Shown: one piece after another, positions 6,467 to 14,753 of the stretch
How the letters are laid out: every line of letters starts with the position of its first letter
Position numbering within the stretch: the first letter of the stretch is position 1
Assembly: GCA_964503685.1 (NCBI GenBank)
Contig: CAZDAW010000029.1
Span: 1 to 36,345 of the forward strand
From: CAZDAW01 sp964503685
Lineage (GTDB): Bacteria > Chloroflexota > Anaerolineae > Anaerolineales > Anaerolineaceae
DNA: 36,345 nucleotides
Direction: 5' to 3'
Position numbers and translations under genes: made by a program
Notes under the pieces: model-generated
Seen by the model: the letters and a program-made list of their open reading frames with translations, nothing else
The model's database searches: none
What the model was told of the DNA's origin: nothing

Positions 6467-7589
6467 AATACCCCATGTTGTTTTTTTGTTTTCAGATACA
6501 GGCGGTGGGCATCGCAGCGCTTCGGAAGCGATTATTGAGGCGATAAACAATCTGTATGGAGATAACATCACTTGCGAGATGGTTGATATTTTCAAAGGAG
6601 CGCCGCCGCCTTTAAACCGTTTTCCGCAACTATACCCGCCAATGGCGCGTGTACCTGACGCCTGGGAATTTGGTTACCGCATCAGTAATGGGGGCAGAAG
6701 GACGCGGTTTTTGACAAACATCTTCTGGCCTTATATTCGCCGGTTTACGCATCGTCTGATACGCGATCATCCCTCAGATTTGTACGTCTCGGTTCACCCA
6801 TTGGCCAATACACCAGTTATCCGTTCTTTAGGCGATAATCGCCCTCCGTTTATGACGATTGTGACTGACATGGTAACAACGCATGCTTTTTGGTACGCGC
6901 ATGATGCGGATTTAATTCTGACGCCGACTGAAGAGGCGCGCCGGCGCGGAATTGCGTTGGGTGTTACTCCAGAACGAATTAAAGTTGTGGGATTACCCGT
7001 TGCCGATAGATGCTGGCAACCGGCGAAAGCCCGGGCGACAATTCGCACGGAATTGGGCGGGCCTGATGAAAAACAGATTGTTCTCCTCGTGGGGGGGGGG
7101 GACGGGATGGGGCCAATTGAAAGAACTGCCCAAGCAATTTCGGAATCGGGTCTGGATGTGGCACTGGTTGTAATAACAGGACGTAATCGAGGATTAAAGA
7201 CACGTCTCGATGCATACAGCTGGCAAATTCCCCATTTTATCTACGGATTTGTGCAGAATATGCCTGATTTCATGCAGGCATCTGATATTATTATCACGAA
7301 AGCAGGGCCGGGAACAATCAGTGAAGCCTTTATTGCTGGCCTGCCAATTATCATTTACAGCCACATGCCCGGACAGGAAGATGGCAATATCACTTATGTG
7401 GCATCTGAGGGCGCGGGCGTATGGGCGCCGCGGCCGGATGAGGTTGTCTGCGCTTTGCGAAATTGGATTGACCACCCGGAAGCGATGGCAAAAGCAAAAG
7501 CGGCTTCTATCAGACTGGCAAAGCCTGACGCCGCACGTAAAATTGCCCGTACGATTGGTGATTTGTTATGTGTACAGGTAAAAGTTTAA
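6447..7589 (+). CDS. MGDG synthase-like glycosyltransferase (GT28 family)
   Basis: A 380-residue GT-B protein. The N-terminal SDTGGGHRSASEAIIEAI motif is the signature of monogalactosyldiacylglycerol-synthase-type enzymes. The C-terminal domain shows VGGGDGMGPIE, the donor-binding ITKAGPGTISEAFIAGLPIII and a helical end. Related enzymes add galactose or glucose to diacylglycerol at the cytoplasmic membrane face, or act in peptidoglycan (MurG). Lipid glycosylation is the likelier role here; the sugar donor is not determinable. A tract of eleven G bases lies inside the coding sequence (7091-7101), so the reading frame is exposed to slippage. It overlaps the DUF951 gene, which supplies the promoter. 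Confidence 0.85.
   Translation: MDQIRHKIPHVVFLFSDTGGGHRSASEAIIEAINNLYGDNITCEMVDIFKGAPPPLNRFPQLYPPMARVPDAWEFGYRISNGGRRTRFLTNIFWPYIRRFTHRLIRDHPSDLYVSVHPLANTPVIRSLGDNRPPFMTIVTDMVTTHAFWYAHDADLILTPTEEARRRGIALGVTPERIKVVGLPVADRCWQPAKARATIRTELGGPDEKQIVLLVGGGDGMGPIERTAQAISESGLDVALVVITGRNRGLKTRLDAYSWQIPHFIYGFVQNMPDFMQASDIIITKAGPGTISEAFIAGLPIIIYSHMPGQEDGNITYVASEGAGVWAPRPDEVVCALRNWIDHPEAMAKAKAASIRLAKPDAARKIARTIGDLLCVQVKV
7091..7101 (+). repeat. Homopolymer tract of eleven G inside glycosyltransferase gene
   Basis: Eleven consecutive G bases encode the Val-Gly-Gly-Gly-Asp turn at the start of the C-terminal nucleotide-sugar domain. A gain or loss of one base would truncate the protein. The tract is in frame as given. 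Confidence 0.9.
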
Positions 7590-7597
7590 CAATCCCT

Positions 7598-7625
7598 TTG
7601 ATTATTTCGGCTAAAATTGTATTAT
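7598..7625 (+). promoter_or_regulatory. Candidate promoter of the tsaE-tsaB-rimI-udg operon
   Basis: TTGATT (7598-7603) and TATTAT (7620-7625) are separated by 16 bases. The tsaE ATG begins 4 bases after the -10 box, and no ribosome site lies upstream. Transcription would start at or very near the ATG, suggesting a leaderless message. Confidence 0.5.
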
Positions 7626-7629
7626 CCTT

Positions 7630-8124
7630 ATGCCCATTCTTGACGCTAACACCCTTGAAGTGATCAGTCGCAGCCCCGAACAAACTCGCCGGGTGGGTAT
7701 GCGGTTGGGCTCTCTGTTGCAAGCAGGTGATATTGTTCATCTGATCGGCGATTTAGGGAGCGGCAAGACCACTCTCGTGCAAGGTATTGCCATAGGATGG
7801 GGTTCGCTGGATGTTGTATCCAGCCCGACATTTGTTCTGGTCAACGTCTATCGCCGTCCGGATGGTGTTCTGCTCAACCATCTGGATGCATATCGTTTAA
7901 ATGATGCGCTTGAAGCTGAGGATCTGGACATTGATACCATGATTGAGCAAGGAATTCTATTGGTTGAATGGGCAGATCGTATTCGAAATGCTCTGCCACA
8001 GCGCCGTCTGGAGGTTGATTTACACTGGATGGCTGATGAACAACGTAGTATGGTTTTTTCTGCTCAGGGCGACCATTATCAACGGATGTTGGCTGAATTA
8101 AAGAAGTTGGTTTTTGGAGGCTGA
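7630..8124 (+). CDS. tsaE: tRNA t6A biosynthesis ATPase TsaE
   Basis: TsaE works with TsaB and TsaD to place threonylcarbamoyl on adenosine 37 of ANN-decoding tRNAs. The P-loop GDLGSGKTT (residues 40-48), the VSSPTFVLVNVY motif, the HLDAYRL motif and the LLVEWADR motif are all intact. The length of 164 residues is usual. The stop overlaps the TsaB start (TGATG), and the next genes are tsaB and rimI, a classic arrangement. tsaD and tsaC are not in the window. Confidence 0.96.
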   Translation: MPILDANTLEVISRSPEQTRRVGMRLGSLLQAGDIVHLIGDLGSGKTTLVQGIAIGWGSLDVVSSPTFVLVNVYRRPDGVLLNHLDAYRLNDALEAEDLDIDTMIEQGILLVEWADRIRNALPQRRLEVDLHWMADEQRSMVFSAQGDHYQRMLAELKKLVFGG

Positions 8125-8798
8125 TGATGCTGCTGGCAGTAGATTGTTCGACTCGCTGGATTGGCCTGGCGTTATATGATGGTGTACAGATATTAAGTGA
8201 GCGTGTCTGGCAAACTGCCAATCATCATACGGTTGAGTTGGCGCCGGCGGTTGACGGTTTAATCCGTTGTGGCGAGATCAGAAAATCTGATATCCAGGTG
8301 ATCGGAGTCGCCACCGGTCCGGGTTCATTTACAAGCCTGAGGATAGGTCTGGCTCTTGCGAAAGGGCTGGCGCTGGCATTACATATCCCTCTGGTTGGCG
8401 TTCCAACACTGGATATTCTGGTCAGAGCGCAACCCATTCGCGATATGCCATTGGCAGCAGTTCTTCAGGCTGGGCGTGGTCGGCTGGGCGTAGGCTGGTA
8501 TCGTGCAGAATCGGATCATTGGCAACCTTATGGCGAGATCACTGTGCAAACCTGTGAGGCGCTGGCGCAGCATATTCATAGGCCTACAATGGTTTGCGGC
8601 GAATTATCAGCCGAAGAGAGGCAATTATTGGCGCGTAAAAGGAAAAATGTAATTCTAACGACGCCCGCGCAGTCGTTGCGCCGCCCTTCGTTTTTAGCTG
8701 AATTAGCGTGGGAAAAATGGCAGGCGGGGCAGATTGACGACCCGGTCAAGCTGGCGCCGTTGTACCTTCACATTGCGGAGCCAATTCCAGAACCATGA
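8124..8798 (+). CDS. tsaB: tRNA t6A biosynthesis protein TsaB
   Basis: TsaB is the non-catalytic ASKHA-fold partner of TsaD in t6A synthesis. Typical signatures are the N-terminal LLAVDCSTRWIGLALYD, then GVATGPGSFTSLRIGLALAKGLALAL (about residues 65-90), and a diverged C-terminal half with a PLYLHIAEPIPEP end. At 224 residues it has standard length. Two adjacent ATG codons (8124 and 8127) are possible starts; the first overlaps the tsaE stop. The stop overlaps the rimI start (ATGA). Confidence 0.95.
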   Translation: MMLLAVDCSTRWIGLALYDGVQILSERVWQTANHHTVELAPAVDGLIRCGEIRKSDIQVIGVATGPGSFTSLRIGLALAKGLALALHIPLVGVPTLDILVRAQPIRDMPLAAVLQAGRGRLGVGWYRAESDHWQPYGEITVQTCEALAQHIHRPTMVCGELSAEERQLLARKRKNVILTTPAQSLRRPSFLAELAWEKWQAGQIDDPVKLAPLYLHIAEPIPEP

Positions 8799-9313
8799 AC
8801 GGGTCTGAGTCTCTGACAATAATGATTCGCCCGATGTGCGAAGATGATATTGAAGAAGTACTCGCCATTGAGCGTTTATCGTTTGCTTTGCCGTGGAGCG
8901 AAAATTCATATCGTCACGAATTAAGAGATAACCCGAATGCATTTATCTGGGTGGCCGAATTGCATGCAAACGATAATGAGAAATGGATAGCTGGCGTGAT
9001 CGTTGTGTGGTTGATTCTGGATGAAATGCATGTTGCGACAATTGGTGTGCATCCTGATTATCGCAGAAGAAATATCGCTCGGCGTTTGCTGGCCAGAGCG
9101 CTGGCGGTTATGCGCCAGAAGGGGGCTGTACAGGCAACATTGGAAGTCAGAAAGAGTAACTTGCCTGCACAGATGCTTTACAGGTCGTTTGGTTTTGAGG
9201 TAGTTGGCGAACGACCAAAATATTATTGTGATAATGATGAAGATGCTTTAATAATGACAGTTTCTGATCTCAATGGAAATAGTATTAAACGCTTGTATGT
9301 GAATGAGGTGTAA
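8795..9313 (+). CDS. rimI: Ribosomal-protein-alanine N-acetyltransferase RimI-like GNAT
   Basis: RimI acetylates the N-terminal alanine of ribosomal protein S18. The GNAT fold is evident: IRPMCEDDIEEVLAIERLSF at the start, the substrate region LPWSENSYRHEL, the strand MHVATIGVHPDYRRRNIARRLL with the acetyl-CoA loop, and the SNLPAQMLYRSFGFEVVGERPKYY finish. The CoA loop reads RRRNIA rather than the usual RxxGxG/A, a mild deviation. It has 172 residues; an internal start (MIRPM, residue 10) is also possible. Its place after tsaE-tsaB supports the call. Confidence 0.9.
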   Translation: MNGSESLTIMIRPMCEDDIEEVLAIERLSFALPWSENSYRHELRDNPNAFIWVAELHANDNEKWIAGVIVVWLILDEMHVATIGVHPDYRRRNIARRLLARALAVMRQKGAVQATLEVRKSNLPAQMLYRSFGFEVVGERPKYYCDNDEDALIMTVSDLNGNSIKRLYVNEV

Positions 9314-9315
9314 TC

Positions 9316-9942
9316 ATGATGCCATCAGAAATCTTAGAGCAGGTCCGTCAGGAGGTTGTCGCGTGTCAGAAATGTGCATTACACTTCTCGCGAAAAAATG
9401 GCGTTCCGGGCGAAGGCCCACTGGATGCAGAGATAATGATGATCGGCGAGGGGCCGGGGTTTCATGAAAATGAACAGGGACGACCCTTCGTTGGGGCGGC
9501 GGGAAAGTATCTGGATGAATTGCTGATGGGCGTTCACCTGAAAAGGCAGCAAGTTTATATTACCAATATTGTCAAATGTCGCCCGCCTGGCAACCGCGAC
9601 CCTCTGCCTGAAGAAATTCAGGCTTGCGGTGTTTATCTGGACAAACAGATCGAAGCGATAAATCCGAAAGTGATAATTACATTGGGCAGGTATTCAATGG
9701 CTCGTTATCTGCCTAATGCTAAAATCAGTGATGTTCATGGACAACCTGTGCGGGTGAAAGGTCGATTGATTATCCCGATGTATCATCCGGCGGCCGCTTT
9801 ACATCAACCGGCGCTAAAGACAAGTATCGAGCGAGATTTTTCCAGGTTACCGGAATTTATCTCGCAATCCTATAAAGTCGTGGCGGAGCAGGAATCGCAA
9901 ACGGACAAAAAAGAACAACCTCAGCAATTGAACCTGTTTTAG
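9316..9942 (+). CDS. udg: Type-4 uracil-DNA glycosylase (4Fe-4S)
   Basis: Removes uracil from DNA in base-excision repair. The iron-sulfur cysteines match the family pattern: Cys17-x2-Cys20, Cys88 and Cys104. The active-site motifs GEGPGFHENEQGRPFVG (about residues 44-60) and the C-terminal MYHPAAALHQ are present. The 208-residue length is usual. It follows rimI by two bases and is probably the last gene of the tsaE operon. The end (KKEQPQQLNLF) is a short polar tail with a QLNLF-like ending that resembles a sliding-clamp-binding motif; that is a suggestion only. Confidence 0.92.
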   Translation: MMPSEILEQVRQEVVACQKCALHFSRKNGVPGEGPLDAEIMMIGEGPGFHENEQGRPFVGAAGKYLDELLMGVHLKRQQVYITNIVKCRPPGNRDPLPEEIQACGVYLDKQIEAINPKVIITLGRYSMARYLPNAKISDVHGQPVRVKGRLIIPMYHPAAALHQPALKTSIERDFSRLPEFISQSYKVVAEQESQTDKKEQPQQLNLF

Positions 9943-9971
9943 GCATACGACCAGATAAAGATTGAGGCAAA

Positions 9972-11294
9972 ATGGAAAATACGATAAAAGCAAATCTTAT
10001 AAATAAACTTCAACAGCGAACTGCCCGGGTATCTGTCCTGGGGTTGGGATACGTTGGTTTACCCCTGGCAACCGTTTTTGCTGAGGCAGGCTTTACAGTG
10101 GTCGGGATTGACCCGGATCAGCATAAAGTGGATTTACTCAACCGGGGCGAAAGCTATATACTGGATGTTTCCACTGAGCAGGTTGCGCGCCTGGTAAAAG
10201 CAGGGCGGTTAAAAGCCACCGCCGATTTTTCGGCTATTCGTGAGGCTGATGCAATCAGCATTTGTGTTCCGACTCCGCTGCGAAAAACGGGCGACCCGGA
10301 CCTTTCCTACATTATTTCTGCAAACGAGCAACTGGCTCATTATGTCCATCCGGGAATGGTTGTTGTTCTCGAATCGACGACGTACCCCGGAACAACCCGC
10401 GAACTGGTATTGCCGCGTCTGATCGAGTCCAGCGGCCTGACAGTGGGCCAGGATTTCTTTGTGGCTTTTTCGCCGGAACGGGTTGATCCCGGACGCGAGG
10501 ATTGGACGACGATCAATACCCCAAAGGTTTTGGGAGGCATCACGCCTGACTGCCGGGATGTTGCAACCGTCTGGTATTCACAGGCTTTGCAGAATGTTGT
10601 TCCTGTTTCATCTGCTGAAGTGGCAGAGATGGCCAAACTCCTCGAAAATACTTTCCGTATGGTTAACATTGGAATGGTTAATGAAATGGCGATCATGTGC
10701 GATCGCTTGGGGGTAGATGTCTGGGAGGTGATCGATGCGGCTGCGACAAAGCCCTTCGGCTTTATGAAATTCTCTCCCGGGCCCGGTCTGGGTGGACATT
10801 GCATTCCCATCGATCCGCTATATTTATCTTGGAAGTTACGCGCTTTGAATTATACAGCGCGTTTTATCGAACTGGCGTCGGAGATCAACACAGGTATGCC
10901 GCGCTTTGTGATCGCCAAAGTGCAGGATGCCTTGAATGAATTCCAGAAACCATTGAAAGGAAGCAAGGTTTTAGTGTTGGGCGCAGCGTACAAACCGGAT
11001 ATTGATGATCTCCGTGAATCTCCTGCATTGGATGTAATTGGTTTGCTGCGCCAAAAAGGCGCTCAGGTTTTTTACCACGATCCATATATATCCCATATAA
11101 AACATGATACATGGGAAATGTCCAGCGTCTCTGATTTAATGGGTACGGTGAAAGCCGCCGATTGTGTTGTGATTGTAACCCATCATAAATCTTACGATTA
11201 TGCCGCCATATTACAAGCTGCAGCGCTGATTGTTGATACCCGTAATGCATTGGGATCCAAAGGTTTGAATAATCCCAAGGTGGTGAGGTTATAA
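9972..11294 (+). CDS. Nucleotide-sugar 6-dehydrogenase (WbpA/UDP-GlcNAc dehydrogenase-like)
   Basis: Oxidises the C6 hydroxyl of a UDP-hexose or UDP-HexNAc to the uronate in two NAD-dependent steps. The Rossmann motif VLGLGYVGLPLA lies near residues 22-33. The FSPERVDPG motif and the catalytic GGHCIPIDP with Cys277 are intact, followed by the C-terminal domain (GAAYKPDIDDLRESPALDV). The PTPLRKTGDPDLSYI and GITPDC stretches point to the WbpA/UDP-N-acetylglucosamine dehydrogenase type rather than UDP-glucose dehydrogenase. It opens the glycan locus, 29 bases after udg, and overlaps the next start by one base. The exact substrate is inferred. Confidence 0.88.
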   Translation: MENTIKANLINKLQQRTARVSVLGLGYVGLPLATVFAEAGFTVVGIDPDQHKVDLLNRGESYILDVSTEQVARLVKAGRLKATADFSAIREADAISICVPTPLRKTGDPDLSYIISANEQLAHYVHPGMVVVLESTTYPGTTRELVLPRLIESSGLTVGQDFFVAFSPERVDPGREDWTTINTPKVLGGITPDCRDVATVWYSQALQNVVPVSSAEVAEMAKLLENTFRMVNIGMVNEMAIMCDRLGVDVWEVIDAAATKPFGFMKFSPGPGLGGHCIPIDPLYLSWKLRALNYTARFIELASEINTGMPRFVIAKVQDALNEFQKPLKGSKVLVLGAAYKPDIDDLRESPALDVIGLLRQKGAQVFYHDPYISHIKHDTWEMSSVSDLMGTVKAADCVVIVTHHKSYDYAAILQAAALIVDTRNALGSKGLNNPKVVRL

Positions 11295-12268
11295 TGGCGC
11301 ATTATCTGGTTACCGGAGCGGCAGGATTCATCGCGTCTAAGGTGATACAAATATTGCTTGAGCAGGGGCATACCGTTATCGGTGTTGATAATCTGAATGA
11401 TGCCTATGATGTGCGTATTAAAGATTATCGGCTGAAGAGCTTGCTTCCGTTGTCCGGTTTCACTTTCTATAAAATGGATATCTCCAGCAAAGAAGATGTC
11501 CAAAAATTAATAGCTGATTCAAATTCTTTTGATGCTGTTATCAACCTGGCCGCCAGAGCCGGCGTACGCTTGAGTTTGCTGAATCCCTGGGCGTTTGTCG
11601 AAACGAATGTGACAGGTACACTCAACCTGTTGGAATTATGCAGGCAGAAGGGAGTAGGTAAATTTATTCTGGCATCTACTTCCAGTTTGTATGGGAAACA
11701 TAATCCGCTTCCTTACAATGAAGATACGGATACTAATCGTCCTCTTTCCCCTTATGCTGCGAGCAAAAAAGGGGCAGAAGCATTGTGCTATACCTATCAT
11801 CATATATATGACCTTGATGTGACGATCTTTCGCTATTTCACAGTTTACGGCCCGGCTGGACGGCCGGATATGAGCATGTTCCGTTTTACAAAGTGGATCT
11901 GTGAAGGACAGGCAGTTGAGTTATTTGGCGATGGAAGCCAATCGCGTGATTTCACTTATGTGGATGACATTGCCCGAGGTACGGTTCTTGGTTTAAAGCC
12001 GTTGGGGTACGAAATAATTAATCTTGGGAACGACCATCCACACGCCTTGATGGAGGCGCTCAATTTGATTGAGGCGCGTTTGGGGCGTAAAGCGATAATC
12101 AACTATAAACCATTTCAAAAGGCAGATGTCCCCGCTACTCGGGCGTGCATTGATAAGGCTGAACGCCTGTTAGGTTGGCAGCCGGCGATAAATTTAGAGG
12201 AGGGCGTGGCCCGGATGGTTGACTGGTATTTGGCTGAGCGATCCTGGGCGAGCCAGATTGAAACGTGA
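11294..12268 (+). CDS. NAD-dependent epimerase (UDP-glucuronate 4-epimerase-like SDR)
   Basis: An extended short-chain dehydrogenase of 324 residues. It has the NAD motif TGAAGFIASKV (note Ala for the last Gly of GxxGxxG), STSSLYG, and the catalytic YAASK with Tyr154 and Lys158. RYFTVYGPAGRPDMSMFRFT and GDGSQSRDFTYVDDIA are the typical wording of UDP-glucuronate 4-epimerases. With the dehydrogenase just upstream (TAATG overlap), it probably interconverts the gluco and galacto forms of the uronate. Other 4-epimerase substrates cannot be excluded. Confidence 0.85.
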   Translation: MAHYLVTGAAGFIASKVIQILLEQGHTVIGVDNLNDAYDVRIKDYRLKSLLPLSGFTFYKMDISSKEDVQKLIADSNSFDAVINLAARAGVRLSLLNPWAFVETNVTGTLNLLELCRQKGVGKFILASTSSLYGKHNPLPYNEDTDTNRPLSPYAASKKGAEALCYTYHHIYDLDVTIFRYFTVYGPAGRPDMSMFRFTKWICEGQAVELFGDGSQSRDFTYVDDIARGTVLGLKPLGYEIINLGNDHPHALMEALNLIEARLGRKAIINYKPFQKADVPATRACIDKAERLLGWQPAINLEEGVARMVDWYLAERSWASQIET

Positions 12269-13623
12269 CCAATCGCTTTCAAGCGTTCCTGCAAAATTGG
12301 CTGCAAGACCGAATAATCCGTAATGTTGTAAAAAATTCCGGCTACCTTTTCAGCAGTAATACGATCACTATGCTGTTGGGGATGCTGCAGAGTATTCTCG
12401 CGGCGCGCCTGTTGGGGGTAGCAGGATTTGGTATTTTAGGTGGGGTGACAGCTTTTGCTTCGACGGTTAACCGCTTGCTCTCGTTTCGAATGGGTGAAGT
12501 GGTTGTTAAATACATGAGCAATTATTTGAGCGATCAAAAACGGGAACATGCGGCTGCAATCGTTAAATTCGCTTTATTGGTCGAGGCGGCGACATCCGTG
12601 ATCGCTTATTTGCTGTTGATCCTTGTTTCACCATTGGCTGCCCGTTATTTACTGCATGATCCCACGCTTGATTACCTGATCGTTATTTATGGTTTGTCGC
12701 TGCTGGCAAACCTGGTTACTGAAACAATGACCGGCGTGCTTCAGGTGGGAACGCATTTCAAGAGTCAGGCAGTTATTAATGTGCTTCAGAGTGCATTGAC
12801 GGCCACCCTCATTTTGATCGCTTTCTTGACAGATGGAGACCTCATGCTGGTATTGATGGCTTATCTGGCTGGCAAAGCGCTCAATGCAGCAGGGATTGTC
12901 GTGGTGGGACTGCGCCGCCTGGCGCAGTCTTTGGGCAAGGATTGGTGGAAAGCCTCTTTTCGTTTGTTACCTGAACGGAGGGCATTGTGGCAATATGCCG
13001 TCAGTACAAACCTGAGTGGGACGATTAATCTGATCATTCGCGACAGCGAAGTTCTCTGGGTGACTTACTTTTTATCACCGCTGGAAGCGGGCTATTACAA
13101 GGTTGCTCTGGCAGTGATTAACCTGGTATTGATGCCAATTACTCCTTTTATCAGCACAACTTTTCCAGAGATCAGCCGGAATGTTGCAGCGAAAGCCTGG
13201 CAGCAATTGCGTAATTTGTTGCGAAAAATCACTGCGATATCATTGGCGTGGACCGGCGCGGTGGCGATTGGCTTGCTTATTCTGGGCAAATGGCTTATTG
13301 AGACTTTTTACGGCGTCGAATATGTACCAGCTTATCCGGCGTTGATGGTCTTATTGATCGGGTTCGGTTTCGCGAATGTTTTATTCTGGAACAGGCCGCT
13401 TTTATTGTCATTGGGGTTGCCTGTATATCCGTTAAAGGTGTCCTTTTGGGTAGGGCTGGCAAAAGTGGTTGGATCTTTTTGGCTGGTGCCTCGGTACGGC
13501 TATGTTGCTGAAGCGTTATTGTTGTCTGCCTATTTCGTGATTTCGATTGGATTGATCGTATTGCACGGCTTCGGAAGTGTTCGTCAAGCAGAGGCAGTCA
13601 CAGCTACAGGGGAGACTTCGTGA
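12265..13623 (+). CDS. Wzx-type oligosaccharide flippase (first)
   Basis: A 452-residue membrane protein with about 12 helices in the MOP/PST superfamily. The beginning (KNSGYLFSSNTITMLLGMLQSILAARLLGVAGFGILGG) is the standard Wzx start. Flippases move lipid-linked oligosaccharides across the cytoplasmic membrane. GTG overlaps the SDR stop (GTGA), and its own stop overlaps the next glycosyltransferase, so the gene is tightly coupled. A second, only distantly similar flippase is encoded at 31592, implying two exported glycans or a merged locus. Confidence 0.88.
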   Translation: MTNRFQAFLQNWLQDRIIRNVVKNSGYLFSSNTITMLLGMLQSILAARLLGVAGFGILGGVTAFASTVNRLLSFRMGEVVVKYMSNYLSDQKREHAAAIVKFALLVEAATSVIAYLLLILVSPLAARYLLHDPTLDYLIVIYGLSLLANLVTETMTGVLQVGTHFKSQAVINVLQSALTATLILIAFLTDGDLMLVLMAYLAGKALNAAGIVVVGLRRLAQSLGKDWWKASFRLLPERRALWQYAVSTNLSGTINLIIRDSEVLWVTYFLSPLEAGYYKVALAVINLVLMPITPFISTTFPEISRNVAAKAWQQLRNLLRKITAISLAWTGAVAIGLLILGKWLIETFYGVEYVPAYPALMVLLIGFGFANVLFWNRPLLLSLGLPVYPLKVSFWVGLAKVVGSFWLVPRYGYVAEALLLSAYFVISIGLIVLHGFGSVRQAEAVTATGETS

Positions 13624-14753
13624 AAATCGCCTGCATTACAACCTCAACTATTCCTTCTGATACTGCCAATAGCATCCAGGTGATGAAGGTTTGTCAGGCA
13701 TTGGCGCAATTGGGGCATGAGATTCGCCTGTTTACGCCGGGTCAGACTCGCGTTGCGTGGGATACCCTGGCAGGTCATTATGGGTTGCAAGCCCAATTTC
13801 CAATTTTCTGGATACCTGAATGGCCTATTTTTAAAAGGTATGATTTTGCAATCAAGGCTGTCAACCAGGCGTATCGGTGGGAGGCGGACTTGATCTATAC
13901 CTGGACTCCGCAGGCTGCTTTATATTCGGCTGTTTTGGGTTCACCGGTGGTTTTGGAAATGCACGACCGGCCGACAGGAAAACTTGGTCCTCAGATTTTG
14001 CGTTGGTTCGTGCGTCAGAAGGGACTAAAACGATTGGTGGTAATTACCCAGGCGCTGCGCCGTGCTTTGGAGCAAGACTGCAACCGTCAATTTCGAGCCG
14101 GTGAAGTTGTGATTGCCCCGAATGGTATCGATCTTGAACGCTATCGAAATTTGCCTGATCCGCAAGAAGCACGTATCGAATTGGGGCTTGAAGATGGTGT
14201 AACCGTTGGTTACACCGGGCATTTTTATCCCGGACGGGGAACAGAACTCCTGTATTCGCTGGCCGAAAGATTGCCTGGGGTGAACTTTTTGTGGGTCGGT
14301 GGCCGTCCTGCCGATGTGACTTATTGGCGCCAGAGAGTATCAGAAGCTGGTCTGACGAACATTCGTTTGATTGGTTTTGTCGAAAATAAATTACTTTCAA
14401 TGTACCAGGCTGCTGCAGATGTGCTGCTGATGCCGTATGAATTCAGCATCCAGGGAAGCAGTGGGGGTAATTCGGCTGATATTTGCAGTCCTATGAAGAT
14501 GTTTGAGTATATGGCCGCGGGACGGGCGATTATCACCAGCGATCTGCCTGTTATCAGAGAAGTTCTCAATGAGCAGAATGCAATCTTTTGCCTGCCGCAA
14601 GATGTTGAGGCATGGCAACAAGCCTTGCAACAGTTGTTGGGTGATGAAGATTTGCGTGGAAAATTGGGTCAGCGCGCCCGGAATGATGCGCGGAACTACG
14701 CCTGGATCGAGCGCGCCAGGCGCTCTCTCGAAGGGATGATCGTGTCAAAATGA
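13620..14753 (+). CDS. Glycosyltransferase family 4 (GT-B)
   Basis: A 377-residue cytoplasmic retaining glycosyltransferase. The N-terminal domain begins ACITTSTIPSDTANSIQVMKV and has the VIAPNGIDLERY linker. The C-terminal donor-binding domain has VGYTGHFYPGRGTELL, and then SPMKMFEYMAAGRAIITSD with the conserved Glu of the E-x7-E region. Donor and acceptor are unknown. Both ends overlap neighbours (GTGA at the start, ATGA at the end), so it is made together with the flippase and the first GT-C protein. Confidence 0.88.
   Translation: MKIACITTSTIPSDTANSIQVMKVCQALAQLGHEIRLFTPGQTRVAWDTLAGHYGLQAQFPIFWIPEWPIFKRYDFAIKAVNQAYRWEADLIYTWTPQAALYSAVLGSPVVLEMHDRPTGKLGPQILRWFVRQKGLKRLVVITQALRRALEQDCNRQFRAGEVVIAPNGIDLERYRNLPDPQEARIELGLEDGVTVGYTGHFYPGRGTELLYSLAERLPGVNFLWVGGRPADVTYWRQRVSEAGLTNIRLIGFVENKLLSMYQAAADVLLMPYEFSIQGSSGGNSADICSPMKMFEYMAAGRAIITSDLPVIREVLNEQNAIFCLPQDVEAWQQALQQLLGDEDLRGKLGQRARNDARNYAWIERARRSLEGMIVSK

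Noticed and set aside
5574..6476. 300-residue version of the M50 protease from an upstream start
   Set aside because: The extra 85 residues look non-conserved and would overlap the divergent DUF951 gene. The internal ATG sits at the natural family start, 7 bases after a TATAAT box.
10340..10810. 156-codon open frame on the minus strand
   Set aside because: It lies wholly inside the nucleotide-sugar dehydrogenase gene on the other strand and has no recognisable domain or ribosome site.
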